NCBI RefSeq assembly: GCF_001418085.1
Contig: NZ_LIQH01000022.1
Span: forward strand, 1 to 64,000
Direction of reading: 5' to 3'
Origin: Lacinutrix algicola
GTDB lineage: Bacteria > Bacteroidota > Bacteroidia > Flavobacteriales > Flavobacteriaceae
DNA: 64,000 nucleotides
The position numbers and the translations under genes were made by a program. The notes beneath the pieces were generated by a model. That model saw nothing but the letters and a program-made list of their open reading frames with translations. It was not told the origin of the DNA and made no database searches. Of this stretch, positions 26,890 to 36,058 are shown piece after piece. Numbering within the stretch: position 1 is the first letter of the stretch; every line of letters begins with the position of its first letter.

Positions 26890-27909
26890 ATGGCAAATAT
26901 TAGAGAGGAATTAAAAAAACGAATTTTAGTGTTGGATGGTGCTATGGGTACCATGTTACAGGCTTATAAATTTTCTGAGGACGATTTTAGAGGCGAACGT
27001 TTTAAAGATTATGCTACGCCATTACAAGGAAATAACGATTTGTTATCCATCACGCAACCAGAAGCTATAAAAACCATTCATGGTAAGTATTTTGAAGCTG
27101 GAGCAGATATTATAGAAACCAATACCTTTTCTGGAACTACAATTGCGATGGCAGATTACCAAATGGAAGATTTGGTGTACGAACTAAATTACCAATCGGC
27201 TAAAATAGCAAAAGAAGTAGCAGACGAGTTTACGGCAAGAGAACCACATAAACCACGTTTTGTAGCGGGTTCAATTGGGCCTACAAATCGTACAGCAAGT
27301 ATGTCTCCAGATGTAAACGACCCTGGTTATAGAGCAGTAACTTTCGATGAGTTACGTATTGCTTACAAGCAACAAGTAGAAGCTTTAATAGATGGTGGAG
27401 CAGATTTGTTATTGGTAGAAACGGTTTTCGATACCTTAAATGCAAAAGCAGCTTTATTTGCTATTGAAGAAGTTAAAGACGAAAGAAATATAGAGGTTCC
27501 TGTTATGCTAAGTGGCACGATTACAGATGCTTCTGGTAGAACATTATCTGGGCAAACAGCCGAAGCTTTTTTAATTTCTGTATCGCATATTCCATTATTA
27601 TCTGTAGGTTTTAATTGCGCTTTAGGTGCTAATTTATTACAACCGCATTTAGAGGCTATTGCTAGTAAAACAGAGTTTGCTATATCGGCACACCCAAATG
27701 CAGGATTGCCAAATGCTTTTGGAGAATACGATGAAACTCCAGAAGAAATGGGAGAGCAAATAGAAGAGTATTTAAAAAGAGATTTAATAAATATTATTGG
27801 TGGTTGTTGTGGTACAAGTCCAGAACATATTAGTGTTATTGCAAATATTGCAGCAAAATATAAACCTCGCCAAACGGTCACTTTGAGTGCAGTCGAAGCG
27901 TCTCATTAA
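26890..27909 (+). CDS. metH: Methionine synthase, homocysteine-binding half
   Basis: The N-terminal module of cobalamin-dependent methionine synthase, here a separate 339-residue protein. The zinc ligands are visible as Cys243 (GFNCALG) and Cys306-Cys307 ([10 protein letters not shown]), matching Cys247/310/311 of E. coli MetH. It would bind homocysteine and accept methyl from the cobalamin half encoded 430 bases downstream. The C-terminal 13 residues ([13 protein letters not shown]) are encoded by an intergenic repeat that has replaced or extended the original end. Confidence 0.93.
   Translation: MANIREELKKRILVLDGAMGTMLQAYKFSEDDFRGERFKDYATPLQGNNDLLSITQPEAIKTIHGKYFEAGADIIETNTFSGTTIAMADYQMEDLVYELNYQSAKIAKEVADEFTAREPHKPRFVAGSIGPTNRTASMSPDVNDPGYRAVTFDELRIAYKQQVEALIDGGADLLLVETVFDTLNAKAALFAIEEVKDERNIEVPVMLSGTITDASGRTLSGQTAEAFLISVSHIPLLSVGFNCALGANLLQPHLEAIASKTEFAISAHPNAGLPNAFGEYDETPEEMGEQIEEYLKRDLINIIGGCCGTSPEHISVIANIAAKYKPRQTVTLSAVEASH
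27877..27903. repeat. Intergenic repeat fused into the end of metH
   Basis: GTCACTTTGAGTGCAGTCGA AGCGTCT is a variant of the repeat at 25273-25299. Here it is read as codons for [10 protein letters not shown], and the stop codon follows at once. Confidence 0.65.
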
Positions 27910-27920
27910 GATAGGAAGTT

Positions 27921-28202
27921 ATGATTTTAGAAGTCGCAATTTTAAATATAAAAAAAGGATTGTCTCAAGAGTTTGAAAAAACATTTTTGGTTGCTCAAGA
28001 GATTATTTCATCAATGAAAGGTTATATCTCTCATCAATTAAAAAAATGCATTGAGGAGGACGATAAATATATATTATTAGTGCATTGGGAGACAATTGAA
28101 GATCACGAGATAGGATTTAGACAATCAGAAGAGTATCAGCAATGGAAAGCATTATTGCATCGTTTTTACGAGCCATTTCCAACTGTAGAACATTATGTTT
28201 AA
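27921..28202 (+). CDS. ABM-family (YgiN-like) small monooxygenase domain protein
   Basis: A 93-residue ferredoxin-like alpha+beta protein of the antibiotic biosynthesis monooxygenase family (LEVAILNIKKG start, EEDDKYILLVHWETIEDH core, FRQSEEYQQW helix, VEHY end). The family includes quinol monooxygenases and haem-degrading proteins. It sits between the two halves of methionine synthase, 11 bases after the first, and so is co-transcribed with them. Its substrate here is unknown. Confidence 0.85.
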   Translation: MILEVAILNIKKGLSQEFEKTFLVAQEIISSMKGYISHQLKKCIEEDDKYILLVHWETIEDHEIGFRQSEEYQQWKALLHRFYEPFPTVEHYV

Positions 28203-28336
28203 TAATTTGTTTTTTACAGATTGGAAACAAAATAATAGGTTTTAAAAAATTTGAAACTTATTTCAGGAATAAAACAAAAGTGAAACTTGAAAAAGTTTTA
28301 TAACAAATGTATAAAGTTAGTATAAGGTATTAATAG

Positions 28337-31036
28337 ATGAGTAAAACTTACATCCATAAAAAAGCAAACGTTAAACAAACAAAGTACATGAAATTGTCTG
28401 GTTTAGAGCCTTTGGTTTTAAACGAAAACATGAACTTTATAAATATTGGTGAACGTACAAATGTAGCAGGTTCGCGTAAGTTTTTGCGATTAATAAAAAA
28501 CGAAGAGTTTGATGAAGCGCTAGATGTTGCACGTCATCAAGTAGATGGAGGCGCACAAATTATCGACATTAATATGGACGATGGTTTAATAGATGGTGTA
28601 AAGTCCATGGTTCGTTTTTTAAATTTAATTGCTGCAGAACCAGACATCTGTCGAGTGCCTATTATGATTGACAGTTCTAAATGGGAAATCATAGAAGAAG
28701 GTTTAAAAGTTGTACAAGGTAAGTGTGTCGTAAACTCTATTTCTTTAAAAGAAGGCGAAGAAAATTTTATCTGGCAAGCCAAACAGATTAAGCGTTATGG
28801 AGCAGCCGTTATTGTTATGGCTTTTGATGAGGTTGGGCAAGCAGATAATTACGACAGGCGAATAGAAATTGCACAACGTTCTTACGATGTTTTAGTAAAT
28901 AAAGTGGGCTTTCCTTCGGAAGACATCATTTTCGATTTAAATATATTTCCTGTAGCAACAGGAATGGATGAACACCGTAGAAATGCTATTGATTTTATTG
29001 AAGCAACACGATGGGTAAGAGAAAACTTAATAAATGCAAGTGTAAGTGGTGGAGTAAGTAATGTCTCTTTTTCTTTTAGAGGAAATGATGGTGTTCGCGA
29101 AGCCATGCATTCGGTGTTTTTATATTATGCTATTCAAGCAGGTATGAATATGGGAATTGTAAATCCAGCCTTATTGGAGATTTACGATGATATTCCTAAG
29201 GATTTATTAGAACATGTAGAAGATGTTATTTTAGATAGACGCGACGATGCTACCGAACGTTTATTGGATTTTGCAGACACTGTAAAAGGATCTAAAAAAG
29301 AAAAAGTAGCTGATTTATCTTGGAGAGAAAATCCATTACAAGATAGAATTACACACGCTTTAGTAAAAGGTATAGATGCTTTTATTATTGAAGATGTAGA
29401 GATTGCTAGACAAGAAGCTGCTAAACCTATTGAAGTTATAGAAGGTAACTTAATGGTTGGTATGAATGTGGTTGGAGATTTATTTGGTGCAGGAAAAATG
29501 TTTTTACCACAAGTAGTCAAATCTGCTCGTGTCATGAAAAAAGCAGTATCCTACTTAAATCCGTTTATTGAAGCCGAAAAAGGGGAAAAACAAAAAGCTT
29601 TAGGTAAGGTGTTAATGGCAACTGTAAAAGGCGATGTGCATGATATTGGTAAAAATATTGTGAGTGTTGTTTTGGGTTGTAATAATTATGAGATTGTAGA
29701 TTTAGGTGTTATGGTGTCGCCAGAAAAAATAATAGCCGCTGCTATTGAAGAAAATGTAGACATTATAGGTTTGAGTGGTTTAATTACACCGTCGTTAGAC
29801 GAAATGGTGTATTTGGCTAAAGAAATGGAACGCCAGAATTTTGTTGTTCCGTTGTTAATTGGAGGTGCAACAACCTCTAAAGCGCATACCGCTGTAAAGA
29901 TTGATACGCAATATAAAAATGCAGTTGTACATGTTAATGATGCCTCTAGGGCAGTAACTGTTGTTAGTGATTTATTGAATCCGAAAACAAGTAATTTATA
30001 TGTAGCTAAATTGAAGAAGGATTATGACGAGTTTAGAACCAAGTTTTTAAAACGTGGTAAAGAAAAATCATACATCAGCATTGAAAAAGCAAGGGAAGAG
30101 AAGTTTAAAATCGATTGGAATACAAGTCATATTGTAAAGCCAAAAACATTAGGTGTTCAAACGTTAGAGCAGGTTAGTTTAAAAGAAATTCTACCATTTA
30201 TAGATTGGAGTCCGTTTTTTAGAAGTTGGGATTTACATGGAAAGTATCCAAACATTTTAACTGATGAGGTTGTTGGCGAACAAGCCACTATTTTGTTTGA
30301 AGACGCTCAAATTATTTTAAAGGAAATTATAAACAAGCAGTTATTAAAACCGAAAGCTATTTTTGGTTTGTTTGAAGCAAATACTATTAATGATGATGAT
30401 ATTTCTATTCAGAAAAAAGGAAAAGAAATAGCTGTTTTTAGAACGCTACGTCAGCAATTAAAAAAACGAGCAGGAAAACCAAGTTTTGCGTTATCAGATT
30501 TTATTGCGCCTAAAGAAACTGGAATTACCGATTATATGGGCGCTTTTTGTACTGCTATTTTTGGAGCAGACGAGTTGGCTAAAAAATATAAGGATAAGGA
30601 AGATGACTATAATGCCATAATGGTTCAGGCAATTGCAGATAGGTTTGCTGAAGGCTTAGCTGAGTATTTACACAAACAAGTAAGAATAAAACATTGGGCT
30701 TATGGTGCAAATGAAGACTTAACAAACGAAGATTTAATTAAGGAGAATTATAAGGGTATTCGTCCAGCACCTGGATACCCAGCGTGTCCAGATCATTTAG
30801 AAAAAGAAACCATTTGGGACTTGTTAAAAGTAGAAGAACAGATAGGTGTAACGCTTACCGAAAGTTTAGCCATGTGGCCTGGAGCTGCAGTTTCGGGATA
30901 TTATTTTGCAAACGAAGAAGCGAAATATTTTGGATTGGGTAAAATTACAGACGATCAAGTAAAAGATTTTGCACTAAGAAAAAATATCACATTAGAAAAA
31001 GCAAGAAAATGGTTGCATCCTAATTTAACAGAGTAA
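28337..31036 (+). CDS. metH: Methionine synthase, folate/cobalamin/activation half
   Basis: An 899-residue protein with the remaining MetH modules: pterin-binding domain (about 20-320, with [11 protein letters not shown] and [15 protein letters not shown]), helical cap and cobalamin-binding domain (about 330-570) with the Asp433-x-His435-x2-Gly438 motif that supplies the lower cobalt ligand, and the SAM-dependent reactivation domain (about 600-899, with [12 protein letters not shown]). It transfers methyl from 5-methyl-tetrahydrofolate to cobalamin and thence to homocysteine held by the partner half. An alternative start at Met18 is possible. No cobalamin riboswitch is visible upstream. Confidence 0.95.
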   Translation: MSKTYIHKKANVKQTKYMKLSGLEPLVLNENMNFINIGERTNVAGSRKFLRLIKNEEFDEALDVARHQVDGGAQIIDINMDDGLIDGVKSMVRFLNLIAAEPDICRVPIMIDSSKWEIIEEGLKVVQGKCVVNSISLKEGEENFIWQAKQIKRYGAAVIVMAFDEVGQADNYDRRIEIAQRSYDVLVNKVGFPSEDIIFDLNIFPVATGMDEHRRNAIDFIEATRWVRENLINASVSGGVSNVSFSFRGNDGVREAMHSVFLYYAIQAGMNMGIVNPALLEIYDDIPKDLLEHVEDVILDRRDDATERLLDFADTVKGSKKEKVADLSWRENPLQDRITHALVKGIDAFIIEDVEIARQEAAKPIEVIEGNLMVGMNVVGDLFGAGKMFLPQVVKSARVMKKAVSYLNPFIEAEKGEKQKALGKVLMATVKGDVHDIGKNIVSVVLGCNNYEIVDLGVMVSPEKIIAAAIEENVDIIGLSGLITPSLDEMVYLAKEMERQNFVVPLLIGGATTSKAHTAVKIDTQYKNAVVHVNDASRAVTVVSDLLNPKTSNLYVAKLKKDYDEFRTKFLKRGKEKSYISIEKAREEKFKIDWNTSHIVKPKTLGVQTLEQVSLKEILPFIDWSPFFRSWDLHGKYPNILTDEVVGEQATILFEDAQIILKEIINKQLLKPKAIFGLFEANTINDDDISIQKKGKEIAVFRTLRQQLKKRAGKPSFALSDFIAPKETGITDYMGAFCTAIFGADELAKKYKDKEDDYNAIMVQAIADRFAEGLAEYLHKQVRIKHWAYGANEDLTNEDLIKENYKGIRPAPGYPACPDHLEKETIWDLLKVEEQIGVTLTESLAMWPGAAVSGYYFANEEAKYFGLGKITDDQVKDFALRKNITLEKARKWLHPNLTE

Positions 31037-31109
31037 ATTCTTGAGAAGGTAATAAGCTCGTAATAAAAGAGGAATACAGGTTTGTAAAGCTGAAAAATGG
31101 CTGATAAGT

Positions 31110-31280
31110 GCGTTAGGGATTACGCGTTCATTCTTACTTTGATTAAATAAGAATTCGTGATTGCTTCGCAGTTGAAGGCGTGTGTTTGAGCTCCTCAAAG
31201 AGAGCGAGTAGTGAAAGCCCGACGTTTTGCGATCCTGCAAGGTTTTTGAAACCTGGCAGGTATGAGTAAAACGTAACGCC
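31110..31280. repeat. Palindromic intergenic element, copy 2 (nested inverted repeats)
   Basis: This 171-bp stretch in the 297-bp gap between metH and metF has short terminal inverted repeats GCGTTA (31110-31115) and TAACGC (31274-31279). Near its right end is a nested hairpin: CGTTTT (31223-31228) with AAAACG (31268-31273), inside it CCTGCAAGGTTT (31234-31245) with AAACCTGGCAGG (31249-31260). The block TAGTGAAAGCCCGACG resembles TAGTGGATAGCGCGAC of the element at 12338-12423. No credible gene is present in it. Confidence 0.6.
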
Positions 31281-31333
31281 CAAATAGAAATAAATAATAA
31301 TTTAATAAGACTTCCACTTTTGTGGGAAATACT

Positions 31334-32290
31334 ATGAAAGTAACAGATCACATAAAAAATGCAAACGGAAATACACAGTTTTCTTTTGAAATTTTACCGC
31401 CTTTAAAAGGACAAAACATACAGTCGATTTTCGATAATATAGATCCGTTAATGGAATTTAAACCACCTTTTATAGATGTAACTTATCATCGAGAGGAATA
31501 TGTTTACAAAGATTTAGGTGATGGTTTGTTAAAGAAAAAAGTGGTTAAAAAACGTCCAGGTACGGTTGGTATTTGTGCTGCGCTTCAAAATAAATATAAT
31601 GTGGATGCTATACCGCATATTTTATGTGGTGGTTTTAGTAAGGAGGATACTGAGAATTTTTTAATCGATTTAGATTTTTTGGGTATAGATAATGTTGTGG
31701 CTTTAAGAGGTGATGCTGTAAAAACAGAAACTTATTTTACGCCAGAAAAAGAAGGACATCATTATGCGAGTGAATTGGTATCTCAAATTTCGGAACTTAA
31801 TAATGCGGTGTATTTAGATGATGAGCTGCAAAACTGTTCGGCAACTAATTTTTGCATTGGTGTTGGTGCTTATCCCGAAAAGCACATGGAAGCACCAAGT
31901 CTTGAAAGTGATATTCATTTTCTAAAAAAGAAAATCAATAATGGTGCTGAGTATATTGTAACGCAAATGTTTTTTGATAATAGTAAGTATTTTCAGTTTG
32001 TAGATAAATGTAGAAAAGAAGGAATTACAGTACCAATAATTCCAGGTTTAAAACCGATATCGACTAGAAAACAACTTAATATTATTCCGCATCGTTTTCA
32101 TGTAGATTTGCCCGAAGCTTTAATTAAGGCCATTATAAAGTGTAAAGATAATAAGCAAGTTCGCCAAGTTGGTATCGAGTGGTGCGTGCAACAGTCTAAA
32201 GAATTAGAGAAAGCAGGAATTCCATTCTTACATTATTACTCAATGGGAAAAAGCGATAATATAAAAGCTATAGCTCAAGCTGTTTTTTAA
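31334..32290 (+). CDS. metF: Methylenetetrahydrofolate reductase
   Basis: Reduces 5,10-methylene- to 5-methyl-tetrahydrofolate, the methyl donor of MetH. The FAD barrel is recognisable from FSFEILPPLKG near the start, DVTYHREEY, NVVALRGDA (about 118-126) and the C-terminal GIPFLHYYSMGKSD. The ATG at 31334 is chosen over an in-frame GTG at 31322, because it begins the conserved region at normal length (318 residues). It is separated from metH by the repeat element and ends 26 bases before an Rrf2 gene. Confidence 0.95.
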   Translation: MKVTDHIKNANGNTQFSFEILPPLKGQNIQSIFDNIDPLMEFKPPFIDVTYHREEYVYKDLGDGLLKKKVVKKRPGTVGICAALQNKYNVDAIPHILCGGFSKEDTENFLIDLDFLGIDNVVALRGDAVKTETYFTPEKEGHHYASELVSQISELNNAVYLDDELQNCSATNFCIGVGAYPEKHMEAPSLESDIHFLKKKINNGAEYIVTQMFFDNSKYFQFVDKCRKEGITVPIIPGLKPISTRKQLNIIPHRFHVDLPEALIKAIIKCKDNKQVRQVGIEWCVQQSKELEKAGIPFLHYYSMGKSDNIKAIAQAVF

Positions 32291-32304
32291 TAATAAAAAA
32301 GAAT

Positions 32305-32312
32305 TACATTTG
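32305..32312 (+). promoter_or_regulatory. -7 box directly before the Rrf2 gene
   Basis: TACATTTG matches the -7 consensus exactly, but its final G is only 4 bases before the GTG start. If used, the mRNA would have almost no leader. No -33 TTG is seen. Confidence 0.3.
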
Positions 32313-32316
32313 TTTC

Positions 32317-32727
32317 GTGTTATCCAAAAAAACAAAATACGGAATTAAGGCATTAGTGCATTTGGCAAAACAGGAAGAAAGTAGTCCTGTGCAAATTGGG
32401 ACAATATCTTTAGCTGAAAATATTTCTCAAAAATTTTTAGAATCCATTTTACTTTCTTTAAAAAAGACTGGTTTTTTAGGTTCTAAAAAAGGAAAAGGTG
32501 GAGGTTATTATTTGCTTAAAGATCCTAAAGATATTCCTATGACAACTGTTATGAGAGTACTAGAAGGGCCAATAGCCATGGTGCCTTGCGTAAGTTTAAA
32601 TTTTTACGAAAAGTGCGCCGATTGCCCAGATGAAAACACATGTGCTGTAAATAAAATTATGCTAGAAGTGCGTGATAGTACTTTAAAAATATTTAAAAAC
32701 ACAACACTTCACGATTTGTGTCTTTAA
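32317..32727 (+). CDS. Rrf2-family transcriptional regulator
   Basis: A 136-residue winged-helix regulator of the Rrf2 family, which includes IscR, NsrR and CymR. The start is GTG, giving the normal family beginning LSKKTKYGIKALVHLA; the recognition helix region includes ISQKFLESILLSLKKTGFLGSKKGKGGGYYL. Cysteines 91, 100, 103 and 109 lie where IscR-type proteins bind an Fe-S cluster, so it may sense Fe-S or sulfur status. It lies between metF and the sulfate-assimilation cluster, whose two transcription units share an inverted-repeat operator candidate. It is therefore the obvious candidate regulator of that cluster. Confidence 0.88.
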   Translation: MLSKKTKYGIKALVHLAKQEESSPVQIGTISLAENISQKFLESILLSLKKTGFLGSKKGKGGGYYLLKDPKDIPMTTVMRVLEGPIAMVPCVSLNFYEKCADCPDENTCAVNKIMLEVRDSTLKIFKNTTLHDLCL

Positions 32728-32768
32728 CAGATTCGTAAAAATAACCATACATTTTTATAATATTATTC

Positions 32769-32799
32769 TTGATTTTTATACAATAATACTATAGGTTTG
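32769..32799 (+). promoter_or_regulatory. Promoter of the cys cluster
   Basis: TTG at 32769-32771, a 20-base spacer and TAGGTTTG at 32792-32799 match the flavobacterial promoter exactly. Transcription would begin near 32805, at the first base of the operator-like palindrome. Confidence 0.65.
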
Positions 32800-32804
32800 C
32801 ATTT

Positions 32805-32827
32805 TACCCTACTAAATCTATAGGGTA
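32805..32827 (+). promoter_or_regulatory. Operator candidate, site 1 (TACCCTA-N9-TAGGGTA)
   Basis: Perfect seven-base inverted arms TACCCTA and TAGGGTA flank the core CTAAATCTA. It covers the predicted transcription start, a position expected for repression. The same core and arms, slightly shorter, occur before the sulfite reductase gene at 36025-36043. Confidence 0.6.
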
Positions 32828-32845
32828 TTAGTTTTTAATAATTAA

Positions 32846-33103
32846 ATGAATATGGGAAATGTAATAAATTCGGAGGTTGGCTTAGAGACAGAAGAGCAAA
32901 CATCCTCAGAGAATATTAAAAGAAGTTTAGTAAAAACGATTAGTTGGAGAGCGGTAGGTACAATAACAACGGTTGCAATATCTTACATAATTACAGGAAC
33001 AATGGCTTTGGCTTTTTCAATAGGAGGAATAGAATTAGTATCTAAAATGGTATTATACTTCTTTCATGAACGTGCTTGGGAAAAAATTAAATGGGGAAAA
33101 TAA
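32846..33103 (+). CDS. DUF2061 membrane protein
   Basis: An 85-residue protein with a DUF2061 domain: KRSLVKTISWRAVGTITT, then hydrophobic segments (SYIITGTMALAFSIGGIELV and a VLYFFHERAW segment). DUF2061 proteins commonly accompany sulfate-assimilation genes, but the function is unknown. Its stop overlaps the cysH start in the sequence TAATG, so the two are translationally coupled. Confidence 0.88.
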   Translation: MNMGNVINSEVGLETEEQTSSENIKRSLVKTISWRAVGTITTVAISYIITGTMALAFSIGGIELVSKMVLYFFHERAWEKIKWGK

Positions 33104-33717
33104 TGAGCTTAGATTTAGATAAAATAAACAAAGAATTAGAAGATAAAACACCTCAAGAAATTGTAGAATGGGCTATTAGTATTGCCAAATCTCCTGTGGT
33201 AACTACTAATTTTAGACCATACGAAGCGGCAATTTTAAAAATAACAAGTGCTGTTAAAAAGGACTTAAAAGTTATTTGGTGCGATACAGGTTATAACACT
33301 CCTAATACATATAGGCATGCAGATGAGGTAATAAAAGTATTAGATCTTAATGTAAAATTATATGTGCCAAAACAAACAACAGCACATCGTGATGTGGTTT
33401 TAGGAATACCAAGTATTGAAGATCCAAAACATGCAGAATTTACAGAGCAAGTAAAATTAGAACCTTTTAAACGTGCCATGACAGAGCATAAACCAGATGT
33501 TTGGTTTACTAATTTACGTAAAGGTCAGACAGCTTTTAGAGATAGTATAAGTATAGTATCTCAAGATAAAAACGGCGTAATAAAAGTGAGTCCGTTTTAT
33601 AATTGGACAGACGAAGAACTAGACGCTTTTTTAGTAGAAAACAACTTGCCAAACGAGTTTAAGTACTTCGATCCAACTAAACAATTAGAAAATAGAGAGT
33701 GTGGATTACATGCTTAA
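33103..33717 (+). CDS. cysH: Phosphoadenylyl-sulfate reductase family protein
   Basis: A 204-residue PAPS/APS reductase-type enzyme that makes sulfite from activated sulfate. The start is placed at 33103, where ATG overlaps the previous stop in TAATG. The PP-loop-like fold is indicated by VIWCDTGYNTPNTYRHAD, the arginine segment NLRKGQTAFRDS and the C-terminal catalytic Cys in NRECGLHA. The paired cysteines (CC...CxxC) that bind the [4Fe-4S] cluster of APS reductases are absent, so by motif it should use PAPS; however no APS kinase (cysC) is present in this cluster. Confidence 0.88.
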   Translation: MSLDLDKINKELEDKTPQEIVEWAISIAKSPVVTTNFRPYEAAILKITSAVKKDLKVIWCDTGYNTPNTYRHADEVIKVLDLNVKLYVPKQTTAHRDVVLGIPSIEDPKHAEFTEQVKLEPFKRAMTEHKPDVWFTNLRKGQTAFRDSISIVSQDKNGVIKVSPFYNWTDEELDAFLVENNLPNEFKYFDPTKQLENRECGLHA

Positions 33718-33727
33718 AAAGATAGAA

Positions 33728-34630
33728 ATGAAAGATACATCAAACATAAATCCGTTAGAAAACGAAGCCATATATATAATGCGAGAAGTCGCTGCTCAAT
33801 TCGAAAAGCCAGTGCTTTTGTTTTCGGGAGGAAAAGACTCCATTACGTTAGTGCGCTTGGCACAAAAAGCATTCTATCCCGCTAAGATTCCGTTTCCATT
33901 AATGCATATCGATACAGGTCATAATTTTCCTGAAACCATAGAATTTAGAGACCGTTTAGTAAAAGAATTAGGTTTAGAACTTATTGTTAGAAACGTTCAA
34001 GACTCTATAGACGATGGTAAGGTTAAAGAAGAATCTGGAAGATATGCGAGTAGGAATCAACTACAAACTACAACGCTTTTAGATGCTATTGAAGAGTTTA
34101 AATTTGATGCTTGTATTGGTGGCGCAAGACGTGACGAAGAAAAAGCAAGAGCAAAAGAACGTATCTTTTCTGTAAGAGATGATTTCGGACAATGGGACGA
34201 AAGAAACCAACGACCAGAGTTATTCGATATGTTAAATGGTAATATAGAATTAGGACAAAATGTACGTGTGTTTCCAATTTCTAATTGGACAGAATTAGAT
34301 GTTTGGTCTTATATTCAAAAAGAAGAAATAGAGATTCCATCTATTTACTTTGCGCATACTAGAGCTACTTTTTTAAGAGATGGATTAATCTGGTCTGCAG
34401 ACGATGCCGTAGTTTATAGAGATGAAGAGGAAGAAGTTGTAGAAAGAATTGTACGTTTTAGAACCGTTGGAGATATGAGTTGTACAGCAGCAGTATTATC
34501 TGAAGCATCAGATATTGTTAGTGTTGTTCAAGAAATTCGAGACTCTTCAATATCAGAAAGAGGCGCTAGAATTGACGATAAGCGTTCGGAAGCAGCAATG
34601 GAGAAACGTAAGCAGCAAGGATATTTTTAA
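33728..34630 (+). CDS. cysD: Sulfate adenylyltransferase subunit 2
   Basis: The small catalytic subunit of ATP sulfurylase, which makes APS from sulfate and ATP. The PP-loop SGGKDS is at residues 33-38, and the C-terminus KRKQQGYF is typical. The start at 33728 yields 300 residues, the usual length; upstream in-frame ATG (33710) and GTG (33701) would overlap cysH and are less likely. It is 10 bases after cysH and followed by cysN; between them is a small palindromic repeat at 34640-34659. Confidence 0.94.
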   Translation: MKDTSNINPLENEAIYIMREVAAQFEKPVLLFSGGKDSITLVRLAQKAFYPAKIPFPLMHIDTGHNFPETIEFRDRLVKELGLELIVRNVQDSIDDGKVKEESGRYASRNQLQTTTLLDAIEEFKFDACIGGARRDEEKARAKERIFSVRDDFGQWDERNQRPELFDMLNGNIELGQNVRVFPISNWTELDVWSYIQKEEIEIPSIYFAHTRATFLRDGLIWSADDAVVYRDEEEEVVERIVRFRTVGDMSCTAAVLSEASDIVSVVQEIRDSSISERGARIDDKRSEAAMEKRKQQGYF

Positions 34631-34639
34631 TCCGTTTTT

Positions 34640-34659
34640 ATTTCCGCGTAGACGGAAAT
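34640..34659. repeat. Small palindrome (TTTCCGCG family), copy 1
   Basis: ATTTCCG-CGTAGA-CGGAAAT, with seven-base perfect arms, lies between cysD and cysN. Related copies lie at 61200-61219 (reverse orientation) and 61557-61576. Confidence 0.65.
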
Positions 34660-34727
34660 TTAATGAAGCAATTTTAAATTAAGAATTAAAAAAGGAACTC
34701 CTTTCTTTTAGGAAGGTTAAGATAAAA

Positions 34728-35975
34728 ATGGAAGTTTTAAAAATAGCAACAGCAGGAAGTGTAGATGATGGAAAGAGTACTTTAATTGGAAGATTACTTT
34801 ACGATACAAAGTCATTAACATCAGATAAATTAGAAGCCATAGAAAATAAGAGTAAGCAATTAGGTTACGATTATCTTGATTTTTCTTTAGCAACAGATGG
34901 TTTAGTTGCAGAACGTGAGCAAGGAATTACAATAGATGTAGCACATATTTACTTTTCTACGGCAAATAAAAGTTACATTATTGCAGATACTCCTGGGCAT
35001 GTAGAATATACTAGAAACATGGTTACTGGAGCATCAACATCTCAAGTGGCAATTGTATTAATCGATGCTAGAAAAGGTGTGATTGAGCAAACTAATCGTC
35101 ATTTTTTTATCAATAATTTACTGCGAATTAAAACAGTAATTGTTGCAATAAATAAGATGGATTTGGTTGATTTTTCGGAAGAAAGATATAACGAAATTAA
35201 AGCCGATTTTGAAGCTTTAATGAGTAAGCGAGATTACCAAGATCAGAAAATAACATTTATTCCAGTAAGTGCTTTAAAAGGTGATAATGTTGTTAATAAA
35301 TCTGAAAAAACACCATGGTATAATGGTGAAACATTATTAGAAAATTTAGAAGGTCTCGATAATCAAGATATCTTTAATGCGGGAATACCAAGGTTTCCAG
35401 TGCAATATGTTATTCGTCCAAAAACTGACGAGTTTCACGATTTTAGAGGTTACGCAGGTAAAGTTTATGGAGGTGAGTTAAGTGTTGGAGACGACGTTGT
35501 AATTTTGCCATCGCAAACAAAGTCTAAAATAAAAGAGATTCATTTTTACGATAAAAAAGTACAAACAGCTTCGCGTCGTTCGTCTGTATTAATCACTTTA
35601 GAAGACGATGTAAACATAAGTCGTGGTGACATGATTGTTAGAGCAAACGACTTGCCTGTTGTAGACAAGCAGTTTACAGCTACAATCTCTTGGATGGATT
35701 CTCAAAACCTAAAAACAGGTAATAAGTATGTTGTGCAGCATGGCGTTAATAAAGTTATGGCAAAAGTAGAACGTATTCACCATAAAATTAATCCAGATTA
35801 TTCTGGTGTAGATGATACTGTAGAAACTTTAGCAATAAATGATATCGCAACAGTGTCTTTTAAATTAAACAAACCTATTTTTTACGATGCTTTTAAAGCG
35901 CATAGAACTAATGGATCGTTTATAATTATAGATTCAAAATCTAATAATACTGTAGGCGCAGGCTTTATACAGTAA
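34728..35975 (+). CDS. cysN: Sulfate adenylyltransferase subunit 1 (GTPase)
   Basis: The GTP-binding partner of CysD. It has G1 AGSVDDGKST (residues about 8-17), G3 DTPGHVEY (about 91-98) and G4 NKMD (about 138-141), and two beta-barrel domains after residue 230, all as in EF-Tu-related CysN. At 415 residues it ends without the APS kinase domain that forms CysNC in many bacteria. It is about 97 bases after cysD, with the repeat in between. Confidence 0.95.
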   Translation: MEVLKIATAGSVDDGKSTLIGRLLYDTKSLTSDKLEAIENKSKQLGYDYLDFSLATDGLVAEREQGITIDVAHIYFSTANKSYIIADTPGHVEYTRNMVTGASTSQVAIVLIDARKGVIEQTNRHFFINNLLRIKTVIVAINKMDLVDFSEERYNEIKADFEALMSKRDYQDQKITFIPVSALKGDNVVNKSEKTPWYNGETLLENLEGLDNQDIFNAGIPRFPVQYVIRPKTDEFHDFRGYAGKVYGGELSVGDDVVILPSQTKSKIKEIHFYDKKVQTASRRSSVLITLEDDVNISRGDMIVRANDLPVVDKQFTATISWMDSQNLKTGNKYVVQHGVNKVMAKVERIHHKINPDYSGVDDTVETLAINDIATVSFKLNKPIFYDAFKAHRTNGSFIIIDSKSNNTVGAGFIQ

Positions 35976-36024
35976 GTAATAACAAACCAACTATTTATCA
36001 ATTTGAGAAAAGTATTTTAATTTA

Positions 36025-36043
36025 TCCTATTAAATCTATAGGA
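36025..36043 (+). promoter_or_regulatory. Operator candidate, site 2 (TCCTA-N9-TAGGA)
   Basis: TCCTA and TAGGA flank TTAAATCTA. It matches site 1 in arm sequence, 9-base spacing and core (TAAATCTA), and lies 15 bases before the sulfite reductase start codon. A weak -7 element (TCAATTTG, 35998-36005) lies upstream. Confidence 0.55.
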
Positions 36044-36058
36044 ATTATATAATAAGTA

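Noticed and set aside
27363-27881. Minus-strand frame of 172 codons within metH
   Set aside because: Shadow of the zinc-binding half of methionine synthase.
31025-31351. Minus-strand frame of 108 codons in the metH-metF gap
   Set aside because: It runs through the nested palindrome and into metF, has no recognisable domain, and its codon use is unlike the neighbours.
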